Assembly: GCF_905171765.1 (NCBI RefSeq)
Contig: NC_053389.1
Coordinates: 745,985,146 to 746,049,145 of the forward strand
Direction of reading: 5' to 3'
DNA from: Bufo bufo
Taxonomy: Eukaryota; Chordata; Amphibia; Anura; Bufonidae
DNA: 64,000 nt
Positions 1 to 9,207 of the stretch are shown here, one piece after another (the stretch's first letter is position 1; each line of letters starts with the position of its first letter). Position numbers and translations under genes: made by a program. The notes under the pieces were generated by a model, which was not told the origin of the DNA, ran no database searches, and saw only the letters and a list, made by a program, of their open reading frames with translations.

Positions 1-198
1 AAAATCTTAATTTAGTAGCCTTTGCTGCATCTGTCATTGTGAGATACACCCATTAGATACTGTTGTTCTAGTCTGCTATTAAAAAATCATCTATTTAGGG
101 CAAAAATCTTCATTTTGCAGCCTTTGCTACATGTGTCATTGTGAGATACACCCTTTAGATACTGTTGTTCTATTCTGCTATTAAAAAAAACACCCATT
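1..198 (+). repeat. hAT 5' tandem repeat, ~102-bp unit, cut by the window edge
   Basis: The stretch CCTTTGCTGCATCTGTCATT near position 19 recurs at 121 as CCTTTGCTACATGTGTCATT, a period of 102 bp, each followed by GTGAGATACACCC and a TACTGTTGTTCTA block. The array lies directly before the transposase start, as the ~90-bp array does in the second hAT copy (14650-15690, inverted). It probably continues to the left of the window. I read it as subterminal repeats of the hAT element. Confidence 0.7.
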
Positions 199-225
199 TT
201 GGGCAAGATCCTAAATTTGAGAAAT

Positions 226-3200
226 ATGAGGAGAGCGTCAAATAAGGGACGTGGCACCGGTCGTGGTGCTGCTGGTGGAGCTCCTGTTGCAGGAAGAGGT
301 CGTGGTCGATATGTGCCAGCTACAAGCACAAGTGAAACACCTTCCTCAGGAGTGAGTAGGCGACAGAACCTTCAGCGGTATTTGGTCGGGCCTAATTCAG
401 CTCTACGAATGGTGAGGCCAGAACAAGTACAGGCGATAGTAGATTGGGTTGCTGACAGTGCCTCCAGTTCCTTCACATTGTCTCCCATCGTGTCTCCTGC
501 TGAAAGATCAGAGTTGGCACCTGGAGCCGATGTCCATCAGTCTTTCACCTCACCCCCTTGCAAATCAGCCAAGCAGTCTGAGCCCCAAGAAATGCAGCAG
601 ACTCTTCTGCTTTTTGATGACTCTGTTAGCAGGGTTTCCCAGGGCCATCCACCTAACCCTGCCCCAGAAGTGGAAGAGATTGAGTGCACCGATGCCCAAC
701 CACTTATGTTTCAAGATGAGTACATGGGAGGACCATCGCTGCAAGTCTCAGATGATGACGAAACACAGGTGCCAACTGCTGTGGCTTTCGAAAGTGTGCA
801 GACCGACAAGGAGGGCAGGGGTAAAGACTGGGTGGAAGATAATGTGGAGGACGATAAGGTCCTCGACCCCACATGGATTCAAGGTTATGCGAGTGACCTG
901 TGTAGTTCGGAGAAAGAGGTGGTGGTCGCACAGAAGAGGGAGCAGCGTGCAAAAGCGGAGCGGCCGTCCCCTAGACAGTATGCCTGTTACTGCCCACCGC
1001 AGCAAGGGACTGAGCACACCAAAGCCATCTCCAAGGAGTTCCCTGGCGTGGCAGTTCTTCTGACAATGTGCTGATGATAAGACACGCGTGGTTTGCACGG
1101 TGTGCAATCAGAGCCTGAAGAGAGGCATAAACGTTCTCAACCTGAGCACAACCTGCATGACCAGGTATCTAAGTGCAAAGCACGAGCTGCAGTGGAGTAG
1201 ACACCTCAAAAAGCATGAAAGGTCTTTGGCTCCTCCTGCTTCCTCTTCTCGGCCTCTTCATCCACCTCTGGAGTGACAGTGCCACCTGCCACCCCGCAAA
1301 CAGAGGATCTGCCAGCAACACCACCATCTGGTTCACCAAGCATCTCCACAATGTCCCATGGAAGCGTTCAGCTCTCCATCTCAAAATCACTGGAGCAGAA
1401 GAGAAAGTACCCCCCTACCCACCCGCGATCCCTGGCCCTGAATGCCAGCATTTCAATACGTGGACCAGTAAGCACGGTCAGGGACGTTATATCTTCATAA
1501 CAGCACACTGAGTAAATGCAGTGGCGGATAGCAGTTTTGCGCTTGTCCTTCCACCACCAAGGATTGCAGGGTGCTTCAGTTTGCCTCCTGTTGCTTACTC
1601 CTCCTACTCCGCTTCCTCATCCTCCACCCGCTCCTCATCCAGTCAGCGTAACACCTTCACCACCAACTTCAGCACAGCCAGGGGTAAATGACAGCAGGCA
1701 GTTTTAAAACGTATCTGTTTGGGGGACAAACCCCACACCACACAGGAGCTGTGGACGGGCCTTGAACAGCAGACCGATGAGTGGTTGGTGCCAGTGAGCC
1801 TCAAGCCCAGCCTGGTGGTGTGCAATAATGGGCAAAATCTCGTAGCAGCTCTGGGACTAGCCAGTTTGATGCACATCCCTTGCCTGGCGCATGTGCTGAA
1901 TTCGGTGGTGCATAGATTCCTTAAAAATTAACCCGATATGTCAGAGCTGCTGCATAAAGTGCGGGCCGCCAGTGCGCGCTTTCGGCATTCTCACACTGCT
2001 GCTGCTCGACTGTCAGCGCTGCAGCGTAACTTCGGGCTTCCCACTCATATAAGCCGTGCCCACAAGGTGGAACTCCACCTTGCACATGCTGGCAAGACTG
2101 TGCGAGCAGCAGCAGGCGATAGTGGAGTTTCAGCTGCAGCACGCACGGGTCAGTCGCTCTGTGGAACAGCACCACTTCACCACCAATGACTGGGGCTCCA
2201 TGTGAGACCTGTGTTCCTTGTTGCGCTGTTTGGAGTACTACACCAACATGGCAAGTGCCGATGACGCCGTTCTCAGCGTTACTATCCCACTTCTATGCCT
2301 CCTTGAAAAAATGCTTCGGGCGATGATGGAAGAGGATGTGGCCAGAAGGAGGAGGAGGAAGAGGAATAATTTCATAGGGCTTCGAGCCAGTCATTCACAA
2401 GTGGCTCCGAGGGTGGGTTCCTGCACCCACAAACGCCAGGTACACAATTGTCCAGCCAGGGCACAGTTCTGGAGGATGACGAGGTGGAGGATGAGGAGAT
2501 GGAGGAGGAGGAAACATGCATGGCTGGGGAGATACAGAGGACACAAACGATACACCTCCCACAGAGGACAGCTTTTAGTGTGCTGATTACTGGGTGGCAA
2601 CGCTCCTGTATCCCCGTTACAAGGACAACGTACCGTCCTAAATTCCCTCACTGGAGCGTGATCGTAAGATGTGCGAGTACAAGCGCACGCTGATAGACGT
2701 GCTGCTGGTGGCATTCCCATCTGACAGCGGGGGCTCAGTGGAAGCACAAGGCGAACGCAGAGAAGGAGGAAGAGGTCGCCAACGCAGCTGGTGTACTGCC
2801 AGCACCTCAGAAGGCAGTGTTAGCATGGCCGAAATGTGGAAAAGCTTTGTCAGCACGCCACAACAACCAGCACCACCAGCTGTTATCTTAGCACGAGGCA
2901 GCATTTAAGCAACATGGTGGAGCAGTATGTGTGCACACGCCTGTAAGTACTGAATGACGAGTCTGCCCCCTTCAACTTCTGGGTCTCCAAATTAGGGACA
3001 TAGCCTGAGCTTGCCCTTTATGCCTTGGAGGTGCTGGCCTGCCCTGCAGCCAGTGTATTATCTGAACGTGTGTTTAGCACGGCAGGGGGGCGTTATCACA
3101 GACAAGCGCGCCACCTGTCCACAGCCAATGTAGGCAAAAAGAAAAAATATAGGCGTGCTCAAACCCTGTTGCACCGAGCACGGACCATGCCGGGAACCAC

Positions 3201-3870
3201 AGCGTAACTTAAGTAAAGGAGAGACAAAAGTCCAGCTCGATTAAAATGTTACCTTTATTTTTCAGTGCAGATTAAAAGCCAGTTACACTCCAGTGTACAT
3301 GTTTCGGATCAAGGACAATAGCGATCCTTCCTCATGACATACACATACGGAGGAGGAGGAGGTTGAATATATAGCGCCTCCACCTGAAAGCAGGTGGACG
3401 CACTAACTACAAGCTCCTCCTTTAAATGAAATTGACAACACATGCTGAAAGGCATGGTGAATTAAAACAAAAGAACACACATAACTTATGGATCAAAAAA
3501 TTCAGTAATGTAACATCAAATCGTGTTTCCGATTAAGTCCACTCGGTATGGTGGATCCTATTTTGAAGATCCAGAAAGACTCACGATTCAAAAGCTTCTT
3601 TTTGTAATTACCACCCCTTAATGGTGGAATAACCCTCTCCAGACCTTGCACAGTTAAACCCTCTGTATCACCACCATGCACCACTGAAAAATGCAGGCTG
3701 ACTGCAGACACATTTCTGGCATGTGAATGAGGAATGTCAGATATGTGCCTGCACAGTCTAACCTTAAGGCCATTAGTGGTACAGCCAATGTGGACAAGCT
3801 CACGATCATTAAAATGAACCAGGCATGGATCCCACAGGACTTGTCCGTACCTTGTGCACAATAGACATGT
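226..3870 (+). pseudogene. BED-finger hAT transposase pseudogene (copy 1)
   Basis: Decayed transposase of the ZBED-like hAT group, which in active form cuts and pastes its own element. The first good frame runs from about 226 (MRRASNKGRG) to 1072. A frameshift near 1070 then leads to a BED zinc finger at 1088-1210 (CTVC...YLSAKH), where the first zinc-binding histidine is tyrosine; copy 2 has HLNAKH. The core around 1719-1930 reads VVCNNGQN then HIPCLAHVLN; copy 2 has VVCDNWQN, so a probable catalytic aspartate is asparagine here. The C-terminal dimerisation motif (CPAASVLSERVFSTAG) lies near 3030-3090. At least five frame changes and a stop after FLKN (1930) rule out function. The dimerisation region resumes at 3781 after the Penelope-like insertion. 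Confidence 0.85.
3132..3780 (-). mobile_element. 5'-truncated Penelope-like element fragment (GIY-YIG end) inside hAT copy 1
   Basis: Minus-strand frame 3780-3502 encodes the C-terminal part of a Penelope-like GIY-YIG endonuclease: IGCTTNGLKVRLCRHI, then RESFWIFKIGSTIP and GLNRKHDLM. The upstream part of the same open frame (TRYGQVLWDPCL) is antisense hAT sequence, as copy 2 shows at 11362-11400, so that apparent fusion protein is an artefact of the insertion. ACAGCCAATGT occurs at 3121-3131 and again at 3781-3791, an ~11-bp target duplication. The left part (3240-3360) has the GTTTCGGATCAAGGAC and GATCCTTCCTCATGAC motifs typical of Penelope-like 3' ends. Only the endonuclease end survives, so it was dead on arrival. 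Confidence 0.75.
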
Positions 3871-4098
3871 ATACCGGCCTCACCCAGCCATTGTTATGCT
3901 ACAGCGCAATTGCTCATTCTTGTATTTTGGATATTTCACACTCTTTTGGAGTGTACCCTAATTAAAAAAAAAAAAAACTGTGTTGGCTGCCTCATCCTCC
4001 TCCACCGCCACTTCCAAACTCCTACTCCATATGGACCTCCACCTCATAAATCAAGTTTTTTTATTTTTATTTGTACATATTTTATTTTGTCATTTCAC

Positions 4099-4475
4099 TA
4101 ATTTGTCTGTTACATTTTCGCGTGAAATTCACCAATTTTTGCGTGTGATATACCACTGCTATACCTAGTAGACAGGTAAAAGAAAATCATTAATTTGTCT
4201 GTTACATTTTCGGGTGAATTTCACCAATTTTTGGGTGTGATATACCCCTGCTGTACCTAGTAGACAGGTGACATTTAACTAATTTGTATGTTACATATTC
4301 GGGTGAAATTCACCAATTTTTGGGTGTGATATACCACTGCTTTACCTAGTAGACAGGTAAAAAATTTCACTAATTTGGTGACAAAAATTTCACCCATTCT
4401 TGGGTGACATTTGACCATTTTTTCCGTGATTAAACCCCTGCTCTGCATAGGTGACAGGGAATTAAATTTCAATTT
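4099..4475 (+). repeat. ~90-bp tandem array, about four units
   Basis: Units share TTTGTCTGTTACATTTTCG, then CACCAATTTTTGGGTGTGAT and CTAGTAGACAGG, repeating at ~90 bp and diverging in the last unit. The layout (GGGTG, TTTTTGG, GTGTGA, GACAGG) resembles the reverse complement of the 14650-15690 array, so I read it as the 5' subterminal repeats of a second hAT-related element that starts here. Confidence 0.65.
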
Positions 4476-4578
4476 TTTTTCTTTAATTGATGCTTAAACT
4501 TTAATAACTTGTCCCACATTTGCGCTTCAATAATTTGTCCCACTTTTCCGCTCGATCATATTTAATTTTAAAAAATAA

Positions 4579-5139
4579 CCTCCCTTGGATGTGTTCTCTC
4601 TTTCTCATGTTCCCTCTCCGGCGTGGAACCCTAATTCGCCGATACCCATGATGAACATGGTAGGCTCAGAAAAGAACATCGAAAGTTGACAGAGAAGATA
4701 TCCAAATGGATCGTGGACGTCACAGTGATGTGAGATCAGGCAGAAGTTATCTAGAGTCAATAAAGAGGCTACAAGGCTTCTCCTGTCTAAGGTTTCCAAA
4801 TCCTAAATACCCCATTGACATTCCCTATAATTTTTCATTAATCATTCCAATAACAAGGCATCTTAAGAGTTCTGTATTGTTATTTGTCGTAACTACCTCC
4901 CCAAGTCGGGAGTGGGCAATTGCCGTGCGCCCCCTCCTTTCCTTCGATTCTTCTGCTTTAATAACTTTTCCCATGTTTCCGCTCGATCACAATTAAATTT
5001 CATCCATTGATCTCCCTTGGATGGGGTTTCTCTTTCTCACGCTCCCTCTCCGGAGTGGAACCCTGATTCGCTGATAACCGTGATCCACATGGTAGGCTCA
5101 GAAAAGAACATCGAAAGTTGATAGAGAAGATATCCAAAT
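4579..5139 (-). pseudogene. 18S rRNA-derived fragments, partly duplicated
   Basis: Read on the minus strand, three blocks resemble the 5' third of eukaryotic 18S rRNA. On the + strand, 4579-4770 holds CCCTTGGATGTG, ATGGTAGGC, ATCGAAAGTTGA and TTATCTAGAGTCA. 4838-4930 holds ATCATTCCAATAACAAGGC, TGTATTGTTATT and GTCGGGAGTGGGCAAT. 5011-5139 holds CCCTTGGATG, CTCCCTCTCCGGA, AACCCTGATTCG, ATGGTAGGC and ATCGAAAGTTGATAG. The order follows the reverse complement of 18S. The first and third blocks overlap in content and share a linker (CCGCTCGATCA), so the segment was tandemly duplicated. Many substitutions and gaps exclude a functional rRNA. I matched it from memory of the conserved 18S sequence. Confidence 0.75.
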
Positions 5140-5777
5140 CATGTGACATGGTGGGGCAGTATGTGTGCACACACTTACACAAACTGACTGATGGGTCTCC
5201 AAATTGGGCACATGGCCTGATCTTGTCCTTTATGCCTTGGAGTTTCTGGCCTGCCCTAAAGCTAGTGTATTGTCTGAACATGTGTTTAGCACGACTGGAG
5301 GGGGTTATCACAGGTTATATTTCCCAATGTTTTGGGGTGTACCATAATTTAAAAAAATAAAAATTAATTTAAAACCAAAAAGCAGTGTAGGTTTCCTCCT
5401 ACTCCTCCACCGCCGCTTCCACCTACACCGCCACATCCACCGAATCGTCAACCTCCTACTCCATATGGACCTCATCCTCCTAGATCAAGATTATTATTTT
5501 TTATTTTTACGTATTTTATGTTATTTAAAGTCATTTCCCTATCCACATTTGTTTGCAGAGCACTTGCCATGCTCTTAACCACATTTTCATGCCATTTGCA
5601 GCCCTCTAGCCCTTTCCATGACATTTTTGCAGCCATTTTAGTGCTCAAAAGTTCGGGTCCCCATTGACTTCAATGGGGTTCGGGTTTGGGGTCAAGTTCG
5701 GGTCCCGAACTCAAACTTTTTGGTGAAGTTCGGCCGAACCCGTTGAACCCGAACATCCAGGTGTCCGCTCAACTCTA

Positions 5778-6139
5778 GAGAAAATACTATTGGTATAAAG
5801 AATAAAAACATACAAAAACATAAAAAACACCATTAAAAAATTGTTACACATGAAACCACTAGGTGCTACTATATTGTGCATCTGCTGCAATATCTGTAGT
5901 CTATAGTCTCAGAATCCATAACTTCAGTGATCTCTGGTTAGCAGGGCCAACTCCTCTGCTCTTCCAAGAGACACTCTCCAGGTAGGCTTTTCTAGATCCA
6001 GAAGGGGTGTTGACCTTCTCTCTGGAAGGCTGTTAGAACTCATTTCTACCAGTCAGAAAAATCTGCTGGGCTTTTCTTACTATACTGTCCTCAGATCCAA
6101 ATCTAGTTATTTCTGTGTGTTTATCAGTTTAGATATTGC
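5778..6139. other. No recognisable gene
   Basis: AT-rich sequence directly downstream of the hAT terminus. I see no coding frame or known repeat end. GAGAAAAT (5778-5785) is the candidate right copy of the hAT 8-bp TSD, but its partner is not visible. Confidence 0.5.
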
Positions 6140-6610
6140 TATTACCTGTGTTGTATTACATCTGCATTATATTATATGGTAACAGCACCATCTTCTGGTG
6201 AGTTAAGTGTATTTCGTTTAGCCTCAAGTTTCCAGGGCATTCCTGGTTCCTGGTGTCTTGTGCTTGTTTAGAAGCAGCAGCCATCTTATGTCTGTCTTAG
6301 AAGCCACACTATCCCTTGTTTTTCTGCTCATCATCTGTTATACAGCCTGTTTCAAGCATAGTCGGTAAGGGCACTGTCTATGTGTCATTATACTACACTT
6401 TATTATATGTTAATTGCATTTGATAGCATTGTCATTGCATAATTACCTCATGTACTGTATGTATAGCAGATTATTCTGTATCCTATACAATATACTATGG
6501 ATATCTATCTTCTGAAATACTACAGTTTTTATTCTGTAGTTTCACCTTTCCTGTCACAATCTACTAGCAATAAAAGAGAAGGTTACAGCTGCACAGCCTT
6601 TTTCTTATGA
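6140..6610 (+). repeat. Possible LTR or 5' leader of a retroelement
   Basis: The stretch sits directly before a gag-like fragment. It contains TATATGGTAACAGCACCATC, a CAATAAAAGAGAA polyadenylation-like signal near 6568, and a pyrimidine-rich end. No second LTR copy, TSD or clear primer binding site is visible, so the LTR reading rests on position and composition only. Confidence 0.3.
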
Positions 6611-6730
6611 AGACAGGGGCTTTAGCTACATGTCAGATTACACACTGTGCTAACGTGTATGAGGACAGTATAGTGAAACGACTGCTGAGAGCAGGCTCAC
6701 CTAAAAGACAGCTAAAAAGAAAAATTTGTT

Positions 6731-6899
6731 GCACAGAATATCAGACTATACAGATCCCGCCATTATCCATGCAGAGTCTGCATACAGATATCGCAGCAGC
6801 CTCCTAACAGTCGCACCGAATATCAGTCTATACGGAGCCTGCTATTAGCCACGCAGAGTCTACCTATCTATATTGCAGCAGTCTCCTAACAGTCACACC
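6731..6899 (+). repeat. 82-bp tandem duplication upstream of the gag-like start
   Basis: GCACAGAATATCAGACTATA at 6731 recurs at 6813 as GCACCGAATATCAGTCTATA. Both units go on through CATGCAGAGTCT or CACGCAGAGTCT and end in CTCCTAACAGTC. The second unit ends one base before the ATG at 6900, so the repeat forms the end of the leader. Confidence 0.75.
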
Positions 6900-7162
6900 A
6901 TGTCTAATAGTCGAGCATCTTCAGTCAAGACAAGGTCTCTGATAAGTGGATCTAACAGGACATCGATCAGAGAAGCTGCCGCCATTGCCCGCGCAGAAGC
7001 TGCAAAGGCAAAATCCAGCTTCACAGAACAAGAAATATAGATAAAGCTAAGAGAATCTTCCCTGAGTATGGAGAAAGCACAACTTGAAGCAACTCTAGTA
7101 AACTTTGCCGCTGATAAAGAGACAACAGCTTCCATAGCAGAAGCAGAAGTTCTAGAAGCCAT
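6900..7162 (+). pseudogene. Gag-like N-terminal fragment of an LTR retroelement (possibly BEL/Pao)
   Basis: From the ATG at 6900 the frame reads MSNSRASSVKTRSL, then EAAAIARAEAAKAKSSFTEQ, a stop, and continues in frame with EKAQLEATLVNF and AEAEVLEA. This alanine/glutamate-rich coiled-coil opening is typical of the Gag proteins of a group of fish and frog retroelements that I associate with BEL/Pao; family assignment is tentative. The in-frame stop (TAG near 7038) and abrupt loss of homology at about 7162, where a different repeat begins, make it a truncated pseudogene. No protease, RT or integrase follows. Confidence 0.45.
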
Positions 7163-7169
7163 TTTTCCT

Positions 7170-7445
7170 CACTTTAGGGGAAAAAAATCCTTCCCGACTC
7201 CAATCAGGCAATCAGAATAACTCCCTGGATCAACGACCCCTCTCTAGTAGCTATAGCCTGTAATATTATTACACTCCAGAAACACATCCAGGCCCCTCTT
7301 GAATTCCTTTATTGTACTCACCATCACCACCTCCTCAGGCAGAGAGTTCCATAGTCTCACTGCTCTTACCGTAAAGAATCCTCTTCTATGTTTGTCTACA
7401 AACCTTCTTTCCTCCAGATGCAGAGGATGTCCCCTCGTCACAACT
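7170..7445 (-). repeat. Dispersed repeat encoding a LINE-type RT tail (antisense)
   Basis: The minus-strand frame 7441-7244 gives RRGFFTVRAVRLWNSLPEEV followed by STIKEFKRGLDVFL, the conserved C-terminal tail found after many CR1/L2-type LINE reverse transcriptases. The flanking GGGGAAAAAAATCCTTCCCG is a repeat I recognise as abundant in amphibian DNA. There is no upstream RT domain, so this is a 3' remnant or a derivative repeat, not a gene. Confidence 0.55.
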
Positions 7446-7718
7446 TCAAGCTGTCAGCTTAAGGAGCATGTCTTTTCTCAGGGTGTGTGTGTCCTTTATG
7501 CTACTGCTATCTCCCTATCACATCTAAGGATTTGTCTCGTTTCTGTGGGGGTGTGCCCTTACTGTTTCAGCCCTCTCCCTGTAACTGTCACAGCTTTTAA
7601 CAATAGATATAGCTGGTAACAGTTGAAGGATGGAACTGAACATGTGTGACCACCTCAGTAGGTGGACATGCACAGTACTATACAGGTTAAACACCTGGAG
7701 ACATTCTAATAAACAAAT
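7446..7718. other. Eroded repeat, no gene
   Basis: The segment 7606-7650 (ACAGTTGAAGGATGGAACTG) is the inverted counterpart of 9505-9540 (CAGTTCCATCCTTCAACTG), so a dispersed repeat is present in opposite orientations. Nothing else is recognisable. Confidence 0.45.
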
Positions 7719-8131
7719 TAGTGTTGAGCGAAGCGTGTTTCGGATCATAGATTCGAAGTTACTTTGTTTGCATGCTGTACGAAGACCCGTCTCCGTACAG
7801 CATTCAAATGTATAGGCTTCGCGGAGGTAAAATTAGTTATGTCCGAAGTCTCACAAGACTTCGGTAACGAACTTCGGCATTCGATTCTACGACTTGAAAA
7901 CCATTTTAAAACTGCAATCCAAAGTCGCCTTCAGTATCGAAGTTGGCTTTGAATAATCGAAGTCCGAAGTTATTCAACAAAGTCTCATGAGACTTCGGAC
8001 ATAACGAATTTCACCTCGGCAAAGCCCATACATTTGAATGCTTACGGAGACGGATCTCCATACAGCATTTAAACGAAGTTTTGAACGAAGCGACTTTGGA
8101 TTTTTGATTGAAGCGCGCTTCGCTCAACTCA
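7719..8131. mobile_element. hAT-type foldback MITE, ~413 bp
   Basis: It starts TAGTGTTGAGCGAAGCG and ends CGCTTCGCTCAACTCA, and the interior is largely self-complementary: ATGTCCGAAGTCTCACAAGA pairs with TCTCATGAGACTTCGGACAT, and TCCGTACAGCATTCAAATGT pairs with a matching tract near 8030-8070. The ends belong to the same TAGNGTTGAGCG class as the large hAT copies. Flanks AAACAAAT and AAATTTAT are only a poor 8-bp TSD match. There is no coding capacity. Confidence 0.75.
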
Positions 8132-8938
8132 AATTTATTTTAACATTTTTATAACAGAAAGTGCATTACAAAATCACTTGGATTGTGTTAAAATACAATT
8201 TAATGTTTGTGCAACCCCTTTAACATAACATCGTTGTAATTGTATTTTGCAACCTGTATCTTGGTTTCTATAGTTAGTGTCTTATAAGGGTAAATATTAA
8301 CTTAAAACTGGCAGCTATGTAATGAGAGAATTAATGCGATGACCAATCCATATGCAGCATATTTTTCTATAATACTTTACAATGTGATACATTATGGTAC
8401 TTACAATTTTTTTGTATTCATCCCATGAATACAGTAATTTTCTGTATTATGTCTAGGTTGCACAGAAATCAAATGGCAGTGAATCATATAATTTCTGTCT
8501 ATTCTGCCGGCATAATTTCTGTCTTTTCTCTTCATTAATACTATTTATATTGAACAGACCCATAAAGAACATAAAGGAGGGAAGATGCAGGCATGGACAG
8601 TGAATGAGGCAAGGGCTGAAGCCATGAATGTCTGAGAGCAGGCCACGCTTCAGCTGATGGCTGTTTTCCTGCATTGATTTTTTTAATGAAAATAAAAGGC
8701 ATGGATTAGTGTTCAAAAATTTTCGAGTATCGACATGCAGCTCAAAATTAATTTTGCCGGTAGGCCGCACCGTATTGATATTTTAAAATGTCATTCAAAG
8801 TTTCTAAACAAAATAATTGAAACACGACTATAACTCATTTCATTATTTAACCCCGGATGCTGAATATCACCAATAACTCCCCACAGTAATGTCAGTGGTC
8901 CCGGGCTACAGGGGGCAACAACAAACTGCTTTGTCTTA
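8132..8938. other. No recognisable gene or repeat
   Basis: AT-rich sequence with short frames only, none of which resembles a known protein. This could be single-copy DNA. Confidence 0.4.
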
Positions 8939-9204
8939 GGGCTCATTCACATGACCGTATGAATGAGTCCGCATTCGTTCTGCAATTTTGCGGAACGGGT
9001 GCGGACCCATTGATTTCAATGGGGCCTCAAAAGATGTGGACAGCACATGGTTCCGTTACGCGGCCCCGCAAAAATTATAGGGCACAGTCATAGACAAGAA
9101 TAGGCATTTCTACAATGGGCCGCCTGTTCCGTTCCGCAAATTGCCGAACACACATGGATGGCCTCTTTGTGTTTTGCGCATTTTGCGGTCATGTGAATGC
9201 GCCC
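8939..9204. mobile_element. PIF/Harbinger-like MITE, 266 bp
   Basis: Terminal inverted repeats GGGCTCATTCACATGACCG and CGGTCATGTGAATGCGCCC are flanked by TTA on both sides (8936-8938 and 9205-9207). It is the same family as the copies at 26013, 31144, 31745, 33730, 34049 and 37053. The inner part carries the paired motifs TTGCGGAACGGG and CCGTTCCGCAA. It is non-coding. Confidence 0.8.
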
Positions 9205-9207
9205 TTA

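Larger units (their letters stand above)
1..4098 (+). mobile_element. hAT transposon copy 1, autonomous-type but decayed, left end outside the window
   Basis: The order of parts matches the better delimited copy at 10887-16068 in reverse: 5' subterminal tandem repeats, a glycine/arginine-rich N-terminus, a BED zinc finger, the hAT catalytic core and a C-terminal hAT dimerisation region, then a 3' noncoding stretch. A 5'-truncated Penelope-like fragment (3132-3780) splits the C-terminal region. Homology to the hAT 3' end stops near 4098, where a new tandem array starts, so the true 3' terminus is missing or displaced to 5777. The left terminal inverted repeat and TSD cannot be seen. Confidence 0.8.
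4099..5777 (+). mobile_element. Non-autonomous hAT derivative with 18S-like cargo
   Basis: The 5' part is the ~90-bp tandem array. The 3' part (5140-5777) matches the 3' end of the autonomous copies: the dimerisation-domain segment (TATGCCTTGGAGTTTCTGGC, TGTGTTTAGCACGACTGGAG), an A-rich stretch, the CCTCCACCGCCGCTTCCACC pattern, and the end with GAACTTCGGCCGAACC-type palindromes. It finishes CCGCTCAACTCTA at 5777, matching the hAT terminus TAGAGTTGAGCGG. Between the ends, where a transposase would lie, are antisense 18S rRNA-like blocks (4579-5139). The left terminal repeat is not identifiable. The alternative is one composite with hAT copy 1. Confidence 0.6.

Noticed and set aside
3502..3861. 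A 119-residue protein starting MCTRYGQVLWD
   Set aside because: It joins antisense hAT sequence to a GIY-YIG fragment across a transposon insertion, so it is not a gene.
4579..5139. A functional 18S rRNA gene on the minus strand
   Set aside because: Blocks are short, degenerate, gapped and duplicated, and the rest of the rRNA is missing.
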